DNA of 64,000 nt from Actinacidiphila alni. Its GTDB lineage: Bacteria > Actinomycetota > Actinomycetes > Streptomycetales > Streptomycetaceae. Of the stretch, positions 8,325-16,679 are shown in pieces. Below the pieces are notes generated by a model. It had not been told where the DNA came from. It ran no database searches and saw nothing but the letters and a program-made list of their open reading frames with translations. The DNA lies in assembly GCF_900112845.1 (NCBI RefSeq), contig NZ_FONG01000007.1, positions 186,001-250,000 on the forward strand, in the 5' to 3' direction. The number at the start of each line of letters is the position of its first letter. The first letter of the stretch is position 1. The position numbers and the translations under genes were made by a program.

Positions 8325-10021
8325 GGGACCGGGTGGCGTTCCGGGGCCGCGGGGCTGTGGGCCTGGCCGGTGCGGCCCTCCTCGGGCGGCCGGGTGCCGG
8401 GCGGCGCGCTGTGGCCGCTGTCGCCGCGGCCGGTGCCGGTACGCCGGCGGCGCAGGCCGAAGCGGCGCCGGCGGCCGGCGCCCTCCTCGGAGTGCAGGAC
8501 GACGCCGAGGACGGCGCCGCCCGCGGCGGTGACCAGTTCGCGGACCCGGACCAGGTCGGCGCGGTGCACCTCGCGCGGGTCGCAGACCACGACCACGCCG
8601 TCCACCCGGTCGGCGAGCGCCAGCGCGTCGGCGTAGGCGAGGACGGCGGGGGCGAGGACGACCACGGCGGCGCCGGGGGTGTCGGCCTCGGAGAACAGCC
8701 GGGTGGCGGGCGCGGAGGTCAGCGCGCGGGCCACATTGCGCACCCGGCGGCCGGGCACGAGGTCGAAGGACCCGGACTCGCCCGCGTCGATGGAGACCTG
8801 GAGCCCGGCGGGCCAGCCGCCCTCGCCGAGGCCGGGCGAGCGGGCCCAGCCGGGGCGGCCGCCGCCGTCGGCGGTGCGCAGCCGGGCGGACAGCGACGGG
8901 GTGCGCAGATCGGCCTCGATCAGCAGCACCTCCATGCCCATCTCGGCGAAGGACGCGGACAGGTTGACGGCGACGGCCGCGGCGGTGTCGCTGCTGCCGC
9001 GCGGCGCCACGACCAGCAGCCGCCGCCGTTCGGCGAACCGCTTGTCGTGGGCGAGCCGGAAGCCGACCGCGCGGTACTCCTCGGCGAGCCGGCCGCCGCT
9101 CTGCCCCTCGGCGAGCAGCGGCGCGGGCCCGCTGCCGCGCCGGCGCCGGCCGCTGGGCAGCGTGCCGAGCACGGGGGCGCCGAGGGTGCGGGTGACCTCG
9201 CCCTCGGAGCGGACGGCCGGGTCGAAGACCAGCCGCACCCAGGCGCCGAGCAGGCCGAGCGCGATGCCGACACCGCCGCCGAGGCCGAGCATCATCGGCA
9301 GGCCGGGCCCGGACGGCGCCTTGGGCACCGCGCCGGTCTTGATGACGGAGCCGGGGGTGCTGTCCAGGGCGCGCAGACCGCTGATGTTGCCGTTGAGTTC
9401 GAGGATCCGGGACAGCAGGTTGGTCTGCTGGCTGGTGAGGGAGCTGATCACCTGCTGGTCGGTGGTGTTGTCGATCTGCTTGAGCAGGTCGTTGCGCTGC
9501 TTGTTCAGCGGGTCGAGCTGCGCCTTGTAGCCGTCGATCATCGTGTTGATGGTGGCCTTGGTCTGCGCCTGGCGGTCCGCCAGATACGCCTTGGTGAAGG
9601 CGTTGACCCAGGCCGCGGAGTCGGCGGCGGAGCCGGTGCTGCACGTGAAGCGCAGGACGAGCGTGTTGGGCGGGTTGGTGACCTGGAGGCAGTGCGCCAT
9701 GGTCTCGGACGGCGCCTTGGCGATCTTGGCGGCGGCGTCCGCGACGCTGGTGCTCAGCGCGGTCTGCCGCTCGGAGCCGATGTCGATGCCCTTGTCGGCG
9801 GAGGCGCCGACCGCGAACGGGTCGACAGTGGCGGCCCGCAGCCGTACCTCGCTGGTGGAGGTGTAGGTGTCGGCGCCGGTCAGGGCGAGCCAGGCGCCGC
9901 CGAACAGGCCGACGAGCACGCCCGCCACGATCAGCGCGCGGTAGCGGATGAGCTGCCGGAACTGGTCGCGGAGCAGGTCCGGTTCGTCCTGCGCCTCACC
10001 GGCGCGCGTCGTGTCGCTCAC
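8321..10021 (-). CDS. Wzz/BY-kinase-like polysaccharide co-polymerase with degenerate P-loop
   Basis: 566-residue protein starting at a GTG that overlaps the upstream glycosyltransferase stop (GTGA). The N-terminus has a Wzz chain-length determinant domain: a helix near residues 26-48 (YRALIVAGVLVGLFGGAWLAL), an extracellular coiled segment, and a second helix near 238-262. The cytosolic part resembles a bacterial tyrosine autokinase domain (CapB/CpsD), including LLIEADLRTPSL. However, the expected Walker A Gly-Lys-Thr/Ser is replaced by VVAPRGSSDTAAAVAV near residue 337, and the Walker B Asp is absent (VVVLAPAVL). The C-terminus is Arg/Pro-rich without a Tyr cluster. It probably regulates chain length without kinase activity. 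Confidence 0.82.
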   Translation of the reverse strand: MSDTTRAGEAQDEPDLLRDQFRQLIRYRALIVAGVLVGLFGGAWLALTGADTYTSTSEVRLRAATVDPFAVGASADKGIDIGSERQTALSTSVADAAAKIAKAPSETMAHCLQVTNPPNTLVLRFTCSTGSAADSAAWVNAFTKAYLADRQAQTKATINTMIDGYKAQLDPLNKQRNDLLKQIDNTTDQQVISSLTSQQTNLLSRILELNGNISGLRALDSTPGSVIKTGAVPKAPSGPGLPMMLGLGGGVGIALGLLGAWVRLVFDPAVRSEGEVTRTLGAPVLGTLPSGRRRRGSGPAPLLAEGQSGGRLAEEYRAVGFRLAHDKRFAERRRLLVVAPRGSSDTAAAVAVNLSASFAEMGMEVLLIEADLRTPSLSARLRTADGGGRPGWARSPGLGEGGWPAGLQVSIDAGESGSFDLVPGRRVRNVARALTSAPATRLFSEADTPGAAVVVLAPAVLAYADALALADRVDGVVVVCDPREVHRADLVRVRELVTAAGGAVLGVVLHSEEGAGRRRRFGLRRRRTGTGRGDSGHSAPPGTRPPEEGRTGQAHSPAAPERHPVP

Positions 10022-11331
10022 TTGCCCACTGCCCCCTCGGTCTCCCCGGTCTCCCCCGCGGTCTCCCCCGTCGTGGAAGCGGTCACGGGAGCGGTCTCGC
10101 GGGGCGCCCCCAGCGCCTCCGCGAGCAGTGCGTCGATCCGCGCGAGACCGGCCTCGCGGCTGAGGTGCGCGTCCACGTACTCGGGCCCGCGCGCCCCCAG
10201 CGCGTCGGCCCTACCAGGATCTTCCGCCAGTGTGCGCACCACGTCCAGCAGGGCGGCGGGATCCTCCGGCGGTACGACGATTCCGGCGCCGGAACGTTCC
10301 ACCTCCTGGGCGGTGCCGCCCTCGGCCGCGACGGAGGCGACGACCGGCCGCCCTGCGGCGAAGTAGGAGGTGAGTTTGGACGGGATGCTCATGTCGAGCA
10401 CCGAGGCGCGCTGGGTGACCGCGAGGACGTCGGCGGCGGCCAGCATGTCGGGGAAGTCGGCGTCGTCGGCGGGCGGCGCGAATTCCAGGTTGGGCAGGCC
10501 GCCGGCCAGGGTGCGCAGGTGCTCGCGCTGATTGCCGTCGCCCATCAGCACCACCCGCAGCGCCGGGTCCCGCCGCGCGGCCTCGACCAGCACCTCCAGG
10601 CCCTGCTTGAGGCCCATGTTGCCGGAGTGCAGCAGGACGGTCTGGCCGGTCCGCCAGCCGAGCCGGGCGCGCATCTCGGCGCGCGGCCGGGCCGGGCGGC
10701 CCACGTGCGACCAGTTGGGCACCAGCCGTATTCGGTCCTCGGGCACGCCCATCGCGGCGACCTTGGCGACGAAGCTCTCGTGGATGACGCCGACCAGGGC
10801 GGCGCGCTTGAGCGCGTACGCCTCGACCGCGCCGGCCGCGGAGGCCGCCCTGCCGCCGCCGCGTATGCCGCTCTGCGCCGCCGCGGCGCCCATCAGGTCC
10901 TGCACGACCGGTACGTAGGGCACGCCGTGCCGCTTGGCTATCCGGGCGGCGATGACACCGCCGCCGAGGCTGGGCAGTTGCGCCACGACCGCGTCGGGGC
11001 GGCCGATGGCGGGCGGCGCGAGCAGGCCGTGGCCGAGCACGGTGGCCTCGAACAGGGCGCGGGTGACGGCGGTCTGCTTGGGCGGTACGAGATGGCGGCG
11101 GCGGTGCACGGTGACCCCGCCGCGCCGCTCCTCGGCGCGCCACACCCCGGCGTACTCCGGGTCGAGCCGCCAGGCCGGGTAGTGCGGCATGCCCGCCAGG
11201 ACGTGCACCTCGTCGCCGCCGGCCGCCCAGTGCTCGGCGATCTGCGTCGCGTACGGCCCTATCCCGGCGTGTTCCGGCGCGTAGTTGGTGGAGACCAGCA
11301 GCAGGCGGCGGCGCGCGGCGGACTCGGCCAC
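10018..11331 (-). CDS. Glycosyltransferase family 4 (WcaI/WbuB-like)
   Basis: 437-residue GT-B glycosyltransferase. The N-terminus reads RRLLLVSTNYAPEHAGIGPYATQIAEHW, the signature of the WcaI/WbuB-like branch that acts on fucose or N-acetyl-fucosamine type sugars in other bacteria. That specificity is only a family trend. The donor domain includes LLHSGNMGLKQGLEVLVEAA and DMSIPSKLTSYFAAGRPVVAS, which holds the nucleotide-sugar contact Glu/Ser region. The GTG start at 11331 has GGGAAGGGAA upstream and removes a 22-residue non-homologous extension. It is first in a three-gene operon with the Wzz-like and flippase genes, joined by four-base overlaps. Confidence 0.85.
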   Translation of the reverse strand: MAESAARRRLLLVSTNYAPEHAGIGPYATQIAEHWAAGGDEVHVLAGMPHYPAWRLDPEYAGVWRAEERRGGVTVHRRRHLVPPKQTAVTRALFEATVLGHGLLAPPAIGRPDAVVAQLPSLGGGVIAARIAKRHGVPYVPVVQDLMGAAAAQSGIRGGGRAASAAGAVEAYALKRAALVGVIHESFVAKVAAMGVPEDRIRLVPNWSHVGRPARPRAEMRARLGWRTGQTVLLHSGNMGLKQGLEVLVEAARRDPALRVVLMGDGNQREHLRTLAGGLPNLEFAPPADDADFPDMLAAADVLAVTQRASVLDMSIPSKLTSYFAAGRPVVASVAAEGGTAQEVERSGAGIVVPPEDPAALLDVVRTLAEDPGRADALGARGPEYVDAHLSREAGLARIDALLAEALGAPRETAPVTASTTGETAGETGETEGAVGK

Positions 11332-11560
11332 GGAGTGTTCCCTTCCCCCGGCGTCCCCAGACCCCCCAGAGACCGCCAATGACGAACAGATGCCCACCCT
11401 AGCCGTTCACCGGGAGAGCAACCGCCCGCTTACCAAGCGTTGGACTTTCGCAAAGCGCCGTTTGACCGCCGTCGGGTGCGGCTATTGTGTGGGACTCGTC
11501 AACGCTGGGGAGCGTTGTACGGATTCGTCAGCGGAAATCGTACGACCGGGGGGTCGGTTC
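11332..11560. promoter_or_regulatory. Divergent intergenic region
   Basis: The 229-bp gap serves the minus-strand GT4 operon and the plus-strand cytidylyltransferase. A short hairpin (aacgct, loop gggg, agcgtt) lies at 11501-11516 in the presumed leader of the latter. TTGACC at 11462 and TATTGT at 11483 could form a promoter, but the 15-bp spacing is short. Confidence 0.35.
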
Positions 11561-12016
11561 ATGGCACAGCGAGTGGGCTACGCGCCCGGGGTCTACGACC
11601 TCTTCCACGTGGGACATCTCAACATCCTGCGGCACGCCCGCAGTCAGTGCGACTACCTGGTCGCGGGCGTGGTCTCTGACGAGATGGCCCGGTTGGCCAA
11701 GGGCCGCAGCCCGGTGGTGCCGCTGGTGGAGCGGCTGGAGATCGTGCGCAGTGTCCGCTTCGTGGACGCGGCCTTCGTGGAGACGGTGCCGGACAAGCTG
11801 GAGACCTGGCAGCAGGTCCGCTTCGACGTGCTGTTCAAGGGCGACGACTGGCGCGGTACGGACAAGGGGCTCCGGCTGGAGCGGGACTTCGCGACGGTCG
11901 GTGTGGAGATCGTCTACTTCCCGTACACCGTGCACACCTCCAGCACCCAGCTCCGCAAGGCGCTCGACGTGCTCGCGGAGCCGGCGCCGGAGGTCACACC
12001 CTCCGAAGCTCTCTGA
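11561..12016 (+). CDS. Cytidylyltransferase family protein (TagD-like)
   Basis: 151-residue nucleotidyltransferase of the cytidylyltransferase/HIGH superfamily. It has the active-site motif in GVYDLFHVGHLNILRHA (HxGH near residues 16-19), the substrate segment VLFKGDDWRGTD, and a C-terminal SSTQLRK that corresponds to the ISST.IR nucleotide-binding loop. Length fits glycerol-3-phosphate cytidylyltransferases, which make CDP-glycerol from CTP. Other phospho-alcohols are possible. The ATG at 11561 follows a GGGGGTCGG stretch. The next gene, convergent and overlapping by 23 bp, is a CDP-alcohol transferase, so the two probably make and use a CDP-alcohol for envelope polymer synthesis. Confidence 0.85.
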   Translation: MAQRVGYAPGVYDLFHVGHLNILRHARSQCDYLVAGVVSDEMARLAKGRSPVVPLVERLEIVRSVRFVDAAFVETVPDKLETWQQVRFDVLFKGDDWRGTDKGLRLERDFATVGVEIVYFPYTVHTSSTQLRKALDVLAEPAPEVTPSEAL

Positions 12017-12953
12017 ACCACTTGGCGAGGAAGGCCACGAGGAAGAGCGCGTGCACGGCGAAGAGCGCGAGATAGCCGAGGCGGAAGGCGCGTTCGCTGC
12101 CGAGCAGCAGGAAGACCAGGCAGAAGACGCCGTAGTCGACGGGCAGCAGGGCGACCGCGCGCAGCCGTGACGGCGGCGCGGGCGCCGGGGCGCCCGGCCC
12201 GGCCTTCGGCTTGAGCTTGTCGGTGAGCAGGCCGCCGAAGAAGATCAGCACGGCGGCGAGCTGGAAGCCCAGCGGCAGCAGCAGCCAGCCGTCGCCCGGC
12301 AGGCCGAAGTGCCGGTAGAAGGTGATCAGTACGGCGGCGTGCACCGCGGTGATCTTCGCGCAGTCCACGACGTGGTCGAGCCACTCCCCCGCCGGGCTGC
12401 CCGCGCCGAGCAGCCGGGCGAGCTGGCCGTCGGCGGAATCGAAGGCGAAGCCGACCACCAGACCCGCCCAGACCGCGACGGCCAGCGGCCAGGAGGGCCG
12501 GCCGAGCGCGAGGGCGGCGACGGCGGCGCCGCTGAAGGCGGCGCTGACCAGGGTCACCTGGTTGGGGGTGAGCCGGGCCCGGTACGCGGCGGCGGCCAGC
12601 ACCCGGCCGGCCGGCCGGTTCACGTACCGCGAGTACAGCGATACGCCCTTGGCTGTCTTCTGCGCGTCACGCAGCCGCCGGACGGCGGCCCCGAAGCTCA
12701 GCTCGCGTGCGCGGGCCTTCCCGGCACCACCGCCGCTCGCCCCGGCCGGATCGCCGTACATCCCGGCCGGACCGGCGGCCGTTCCCGCCGCTTCGCCGTC
12801 CGCCTCCGCAGCGCCGGCGGTCGTTCCCGCCGGTTCGGCGGTCGTTCCCGCCGGTGCACCGTCCGCCTCGGCTGGAACACTGCCGGTCCCGGCCGGACGG
12901 CCACTGGTCTCCGCCGGTCTGTCGCTCGTCGTCCCGGTCACGCAGCCCCCCAC
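11994..12953 (-). CDS. CDP-alcohol phosphatidyltransferase family protein
   Basis: 319-residue integral membrane enzyme. The complete family motif D-x2-D-G-x2-A-R-x8-G-x3-D-x3-D is visible near residues 168-195 (DSADGQLARL, then GEWLDHVVD). The family transfers a phospho-alcohol between a CDP-linked donor and an alcohol acceptor. About six membrane helices follow the motif or lie around it. The first 70-80 residues are an unusual low-complexity tail built from repeats such as AGTTAEPAGTTAG. The start is uncertain: GTG at 12953 with GAGG upstream, or GTG at 12941. Its product may be a phosphodiester-linked building block for the polymer made by this locus. Confidence 0.82.
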   Translation of the reverse strand: MGGCVTGTTSDRPAETSGRPAGTGSVPAEADGAPAGTTAEPAGTTAGAAEADGEAAGTAAGPAGMYGDPAGASGGGAGKARARELSFGAAVRRLRDAQKTAKGVSLYSRYVNRPAGRVLAAAAYRARLTPNQVTLVSAAFSGAAVAALALGRPSWPLAVAVWAGLVVGFAFDSADGQLARLLGAGSPAGEWLDHVVDCAKITAVHAAVLITFYRHFGLPGDGWLLLPLGFQLAAVLIFFGGLLTDKLKPKAGPGAPAPAPPSRLRAVALLPVDYGVFCLVFLLLGSERAFRLGYLALFAVHALFLVAFLAKWFRELRRV

Positions 12954-13112
12954 GTACCTCGTCGCGGTCGCCCGCGGTCCACCCCCCGGTCACCGCGGCG
13001 CGGTGTCCTGATCGGCCCATGATGGCAGGCGGCCCAGCCGGGTGACTCGTCCGTGCGACGCGGGCCCGGTGACGTGCGGAGAACATGCCGTTACGTCCTA
13101 CAGTGATGCCCG

Positions 13113-13910
13113 ATGTCCATCTCCCGCCGAAATCTCCTCCAGGTGACCGCGTCCGGGGCGCTGCTGGCCGGCTGCGCCGACGGCCGCCCGTCCGGTGCCG
13201 CGCCCGCCCCCGCGCCTTCCGCGTCCGAAGCGACCCCCACGTCAAAGGCACCGTCCCCGTCCCGTACGACGCCGGGCACGTCCGCCGCGCTCCCGCCGCT
13301 GCCGCCGGGCCTGCCCGACCAGATCGAGCACGGGCCCCGCGACCGGCCGCGGCTCGCCCTCACCTTCCACGGCCAGGGCGAACCGGCGCAGGCCGAGGCC
13401 CTGCTGACCGAGGCGGAGAAGGCCGGGGCGCGGGTGACGGTGCTCGCCGTCGGCAGCTGGCTCGACACGTATCCGCGGCTCGCCCGCCGGATCCTGGACG
13501 GCGGGCACGAGTTGGGCAACCACACCCAGACGCACGGCGACATCGGTGCGATGGACGCCGCCGCGGCGACCGCCGAGATCGAGGGCTGCGCGGAGCGGCT
13601 GCGCAAGCTGACCGGCTCGCGCGGGCGCTGGTTCCGCCCGTCGCAGGCGCGGATGGCGACACCGCTGGTGGTGCGGCTCGCCCAGCGGGCGGGCTACCCG
13701 CACCTGCTGTCGTACGACGTGGACCCGCTCGACTACACCGACCCGGGGGCCGGCCAGGTGCGCGCCGCGGTGGCCGCCCAGGCGCGGGCGGGTTCGGTGG
13801 TCTCCCTGCACTTCGGGCACTCCGGCACGGTCGCCGCGCTGCCCGGGATCCTCGACGACCTGCACCGCCGGGGCCTCCGCGCGGTCACGACCTCGGAGCT
13901 GCTGACCTGA
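13113..13910 (+). CDS. NodB-fold polysaccharide deacetylase-like lipoprotein, degenerate motif 1
   Basis: 265-residue exported protein. The N-terminus has twin arginines (SRRNLLQ) and a lipobox (LLAGC, Cys21), so Tat export followed by lipidation is likely. After a Pro/Ala/Ser linker, residues about 75-265 follow the NodB carbohydrate esterase 4 fold. The His pair of motif 2 is intact (NHTQTHGD, His137 and His141). Motif 1, normally TFDDG with the catalytic base and metal Asp, is THR-PHE-HIS-GLY-GLN (residues 84-88). Motif 3 is RWFRPSQA rather than RPPYG. De-N-acetylation activity is therefore doubtful; glycan binding is an alternative. Its stop shares a base with the next start (TGATG). Confidence 0.82.
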   Translation: MSISRRNLLQVTASGALLAGCADGRPSGAAPAPAPSASEATPTSKAPSPSRTTPGTSAALPPLPPGLPDQIEHGPRDRPRLALTFHGQGEPAQAEALLTEAEKAGARVTVLAVGSWLDTYPRLARRILDGGHELGNHTQTHGDIGAMDAAAATAEIEGCAERLRKLTGSRGRWFRPSQARMATPLVVRLAQRAGYPHLLSYDVDPLDYTDPGAGQVRAAVAAQARAGSVVSLHFGHSGTVAALPGILDDLHRRGLRAVTTSELLT

Positions 13911-15220
13911 TGCGCCGCATCCCGTTCCGTTCCCCGAACTGCGACCCGACCGCCGACCCGGGCCCCCGTACGGACGCCCGTACCGCCCCCGACGCCCGTA
14001 CGGCGGCGCCGGTCCGTACCGTCCGCGCCCGCTCCGTGCTCGTGGCCGTCGCCGTCCTCGCGGGCGCCGCGCTCGCCTCCGGCTGCGGCACATCGGCCAC
14101 CGGCGGCACGCACCCGCACACCTCCGCGCCCACCCGGGCCGCCGCGAAGGCCGCGCCGCAGTCCACGCCGCGCGTGCAGGCGGCCGCGCAGGGGCTGCCC
14201 GGCATGCCGCCGCTGCTCGACCCGAAGGACGTCTACGCCGCCGACCGGCCGAACGCCCTGTCCCCCGTGGTGAAGAACTTCCCGTCCCGGGTGTACGTGC
14301 CCAACACCGACTCCAACACCGTCAGCGTCATCGACCCGAAGACGTACAAGGTGATCCGGACGATCCCGGTCGGGCAGCAGCCGCAGCACGTGGTGCCGTC
14401 CTGGGACCTCAAGACGCTGTGGGTCAACAACGACGTCGGCAACACCCTCACCCCGATCGACCCGGCCACCGGCAAGCCCGGCCCGACCGTCGACGTGCAC
14501 GACCCGTACAACCTGTACTTCACGCCGGACGGCAAGTACGCGGTGGTGATGGCCTCGCTCGACCGGCAGCTGGTCTTCCGCGACGCGCACACCATGGCGG
14601 TCAAGAAGGCCGTGCCGGTGAGCTGTTACGGCGTGAACCACGCCGACTTCTCGCCGGACGGCAAGTACTTCATCGTGTCCTGCGAGTTCTCCGGCGAACT
14701 GCTGAAGGTGGACACCGCCGCGATGAAGGTGGTCGGCCAGCAGCGGCTGCCGTTCGAGGGCGCGATGCCGCAGGACGTGAAGATCTCGCCGGACGGCAGG
14801 ACCTGGTACATCGCCGACATGATGGCCAACGGCGTGTGGGTGATGAACGGCGACACCTTCTCCAAGCCGACCCTGCTGCCCACCGGCAAGGGCGCGCACG
14901 GCCTGTACGTGTCGCGGGACTCCAAGGTGATGTACATCTCCAACCGCGGCGAGGGCTCGGTCTCCCTGCTGGACTTCGCCACCGGCAAGCTGGTCGACAA
15001 GTGGCACATCGACGGCGGCGGCAGCCCCGACATGGGCGGCGTCTCCGCGGACGGCAAGGTGCTGTGGCTGTCCGGCCGCTACGACGCCGAGGTGTACGCG
15101 ATCGACACCACCAACGGCCGTACGCTGGCGAAGATCCCGGTCGGCTCGGGACCGCACGGCCTGGCCGTCTACCCGCAGCCGGGCCGCTACTCGCTCGGCC
15201 ACACCGGGATCTTCCGCTGA
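13910..15220 (+). CDS. YncE/NHL-like beta-propeller lipoprotein
   Basis: 436-residue predicted lipoprotein. The hydrophobic segment VLVAVAVLAGAALASGC gives a lipobox with Cys59. The 40-residue stretch before it is long for a signal n-region, so the true start may be further in, but no good GTG or ATG was found. The rest contains about seven propeller blades of the YVTN/YncE type (VYVPNTDSNTVSVIDPKTYKVI, NNDVGNTLTPIDPATGK, YISNRGEGSVSLLDFATGK, SGRYDAEVYAIDTTNGR). Such proteins usually bind ligands or partner proteins outside the cell. The start at 13910 overlaps the NodB-like stop by one base, so the two are probably made together and may act on the same surface glycan. Confidence 0.85.
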   Translation: MRRIPFRSPNCDPTADPGPRTDARTAPDARTAAPVRTVRARSVLVAVAVLAGAALASGCGTSATGGTHPHTSAPTRAAAKAAPQSTPRVQAAAQGLPGMPPLLDPKDVYAADRPNALSPVVKNFPSRVYVPNTDSNTVSVIDPKTYKVIRTIPVGQQPQHVVPSWDLKTLWVNNDVGNTLTPIDPATGKPGPTVDVHDPYNLYFTPDGKYAVVMASLDRQLVFRDAHTMAVKKAVPVSCYGVNHADFSPDGKYFIVSCEFSGELLKVDTAAMKVVGQQRLPFEGAMPQDVKISPDGRTWYIADMMANGVWVMNGDTFSKPTLLPTGKGAHGLYVSRDSKVMYISNRGEGSVSLLDFATGKLVDKWHIDGGGSPDMGGVSADGKVLWLSGRYDAEVYAIDTTNGRTLAKIPVGSGPHGLAVYPQPGRYSLGHTGIFR

Positions 15221-15244
15221 CCCGACCGTGAACTCCCGCACCAT

Positions 15245-15340
15245 GAGCCGGTCTTGCCGCGAACCGGCCTTGCTGCGAGTCGGTCGTGCCGCGGACCGGC
15301 CTTGCTATGAACCGGCCTTGCTATGAATCGGCTTTGGCGA
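15245..15340. repeat. Six-copy 16-bp tandem repeat
   Basis: Six adjacent 16-bp units start at 15245, 15261, 15277, 15293, 15309 and 15325. The consensus is gaaccggccttgctat, with copies 2, 4 and 5 closest to it. The array fills the gap between two convergent genes and runs through the stop and last codons of the beta-lactamase-like gene. Confidence 0.8.
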
Positions 15341-16409
15341 TCGCCCGGGCCAGCCGGGTCGCGGCGGCGGCGCGCGGCGCGCTGCCGTCGCGCCAGGTGC
15401 GGGACGGGTGCACGGAGTTGGCGAGCAGTACCAGGAAACTGTCGCTCGCCGGGTCCATCACCAGGCTGGTGCCGGTGAAACCGGTGTGCCCGACCGCGCC
15501 GCGCCCGGCCAACTCGCCCATGAACCACGGCTGATCGGTCTCGAACCCGGGCCACGGCCCGCCGCGGTCCAGCAGCGCCCGGCAGAACAGCGCCAGGTCC
15601 CAGGCCGTGGAGAACAGCCCGGCGTGCCCGCTGACCCCGCCCATCGCGTACGCGTTCTCGTCGTGGACGGCGCCGTGCACCATGCCGCGGTCCAGCCGCC
15701 CCCACGGCCGCCGCTGGTCCTCGGTGGCCGCGATCCGCGGCAGCGCCTCGGGCGGCGGGTTGAAGCCGGTGTCGAGCATGCCGTAAGGGCCGGTGATCTC
15801 CTCGCTGATCAGGACGTCCAGCGGGCGGCCCGTGGCGCGTTCCAGCGCGTGCTGGACCGCGATGAGATTGAGGTCCGAGTAGATCCGGGCGCTGCCCGGC
15901 GGGTGGAGCGGCGCCTCGTCCCACAGCAGCCGGGCCCGTTCCTCGGCGGTCGGCCGGTCGTAGAAGGGCAGTTCGGGGCGGAGGCCCGAGGTGTGGTCGA
16001 GCAACTGCCGTACGGTGATGGCGTCTTTGCCCGCCGCGCCGAATTCCGGCACGTAGTCGGTGACTTCACGGTCCTGGTCGAGGTGGGCGGCGGCGACGGT
16101 GGCCGTGAAGAGCTTGGTGAGGGAGGCCAGGTCGAAGACGGTGTCGGGGCGCATCGGCACCTGCCGGTCCTGCGGCAGTTCGACGCCGCGGTCGGCGGTC
16201 TCCTCGTACCCGGAGTAGCGCACCGCCCGGCCGACCGCCTCGTGCAGCGCGACGGTCCGGCCCCGGCCGGCCAGTACGACGGCGCCCGCGCACCACGGGT
16301 GCACGGGCGCCGGTCGCAGGGACGCGGCCAGCCCGGGGACGATCGCGGTCAGCTCGGCGGTGTCGAGACCCGCCTCAGGGCAGGTACCTCTCGACAGCGG
16401 CGGCGCCAT
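15321..16409 (-). CDS. Serine hydrolase, class C beta-lactamase family
   Basis: 362-residue protein of the beta-lactamase/esterase (penicillin-binding-like) superfamily. The nucleophile motif is S-L-T-K at residues 96-99. The second motif is Y177-S-D, in the position of YxN. A GHTGFTGTS segment near the C-terminus matches the HxG/KTG position. No signal peptide is seen, so it is probably cytosolic and more likely an esterase, amidase or peptidase than a resistance enzyme. The ATG has GGAGGAAC immediately upstream and lies within the 3' end of the small upstream gene (35-bp overlap), so translation is probably coupled. The last codons belong to the 16-bp tandem repeat. Confidence 0.85.
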   Translation of the reverse strand: MAPPLSRGTCPEAGLDTAELTAIVPGLAASLRPAPVHPWCAGAVVLAGRGRTVALHEAVGRAVRYSGYEETADRGVELPQDRQVPMRPDTVFDLASLTKLFTATVAAAHLDQDREVTDYVPEFGAAGKDAITVRQLLDHTSGLRPELPFYDRPTAEERARLLWDEAPLHPPGSARIYSDLNLIAVQHALERATGRPLDVLISEEITGPYGMLDTGFNPPPEALPRIAATEDQRRPWGRLDRGMVHGAVHDENAYAMGGVSGHAGLFSTAWDLALFCRALLDRGGPWPGFETDQPWFMGELAGRGAVGHTGFTGTSLVMDPASDSFLVLLANSVHPSRTWRDGSAPRAAAATRLARAIAKADS

Positions 16410-16650
16410 GTTCCTCCAGTGCTCTGCGGGCCTTCTCGACCAGTTCAGGTGTGGGCTCGCGGCCGGAGAGCAGCACGAGGTCCTCCGGGCTCACCTGGCC
16501 CTCGGCCCCGGTGTGCAGCGAGCTGTCGGCGCTCTTGAACGCCCATGTGCTCTCGTCCACGACGTTGTCCGGGCTCTTCATGACGTTGTCCGGGCTCTCC
16601 ACTGCTTTGTCCGGGCTCTCGTCGGCCGTACCGGACACCGATTCCTCCAT
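16375..16650 (-). CDS. Small hypothetical protein
   Basis: 91-residue protein starting at an ATG with a strong GGAGG seven bases upstream. The N-terminal half is acidic and repetitive, with three SPD(K/N)-V-type units (ESPDKAVESPDNVMKSPDNVV). The C-terminal half is predicted helical (EPTPELVEKARRALEEHGAAAVERYLP). No family is recognised. It overlaps the start of the serine hydrolase gene by 35 bp, so the two are probably translated together, and it lies just downstream of the efflux pump gene on the same strand. Confidence 0.7.
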   Translation of the reverse strand: MEESVSGTADESPDKAVESPDNVMKSPDNVVDESTWAFKSADSSLHTGAEGQVSPEDLVLLSGREPTPELVEKARRALEEHGAAAVERYLP

Positions 16651-16679
16651 CGCAGCCTCCTGTCGGACAGACCCTGGGG

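Noticed and set aside
11462-11488. Promoter TTGACC - TATTGT before the cytidylyltransferase gene
   Set aside because: The spacing of 15 bp is too short for a confident vegetative promoter; kept only as a note in the region entry.
15245-15340. CRISPR array
   Set aside because: The 16-bp units are directly adjacent with no spacers and no cas genes lie nearby.
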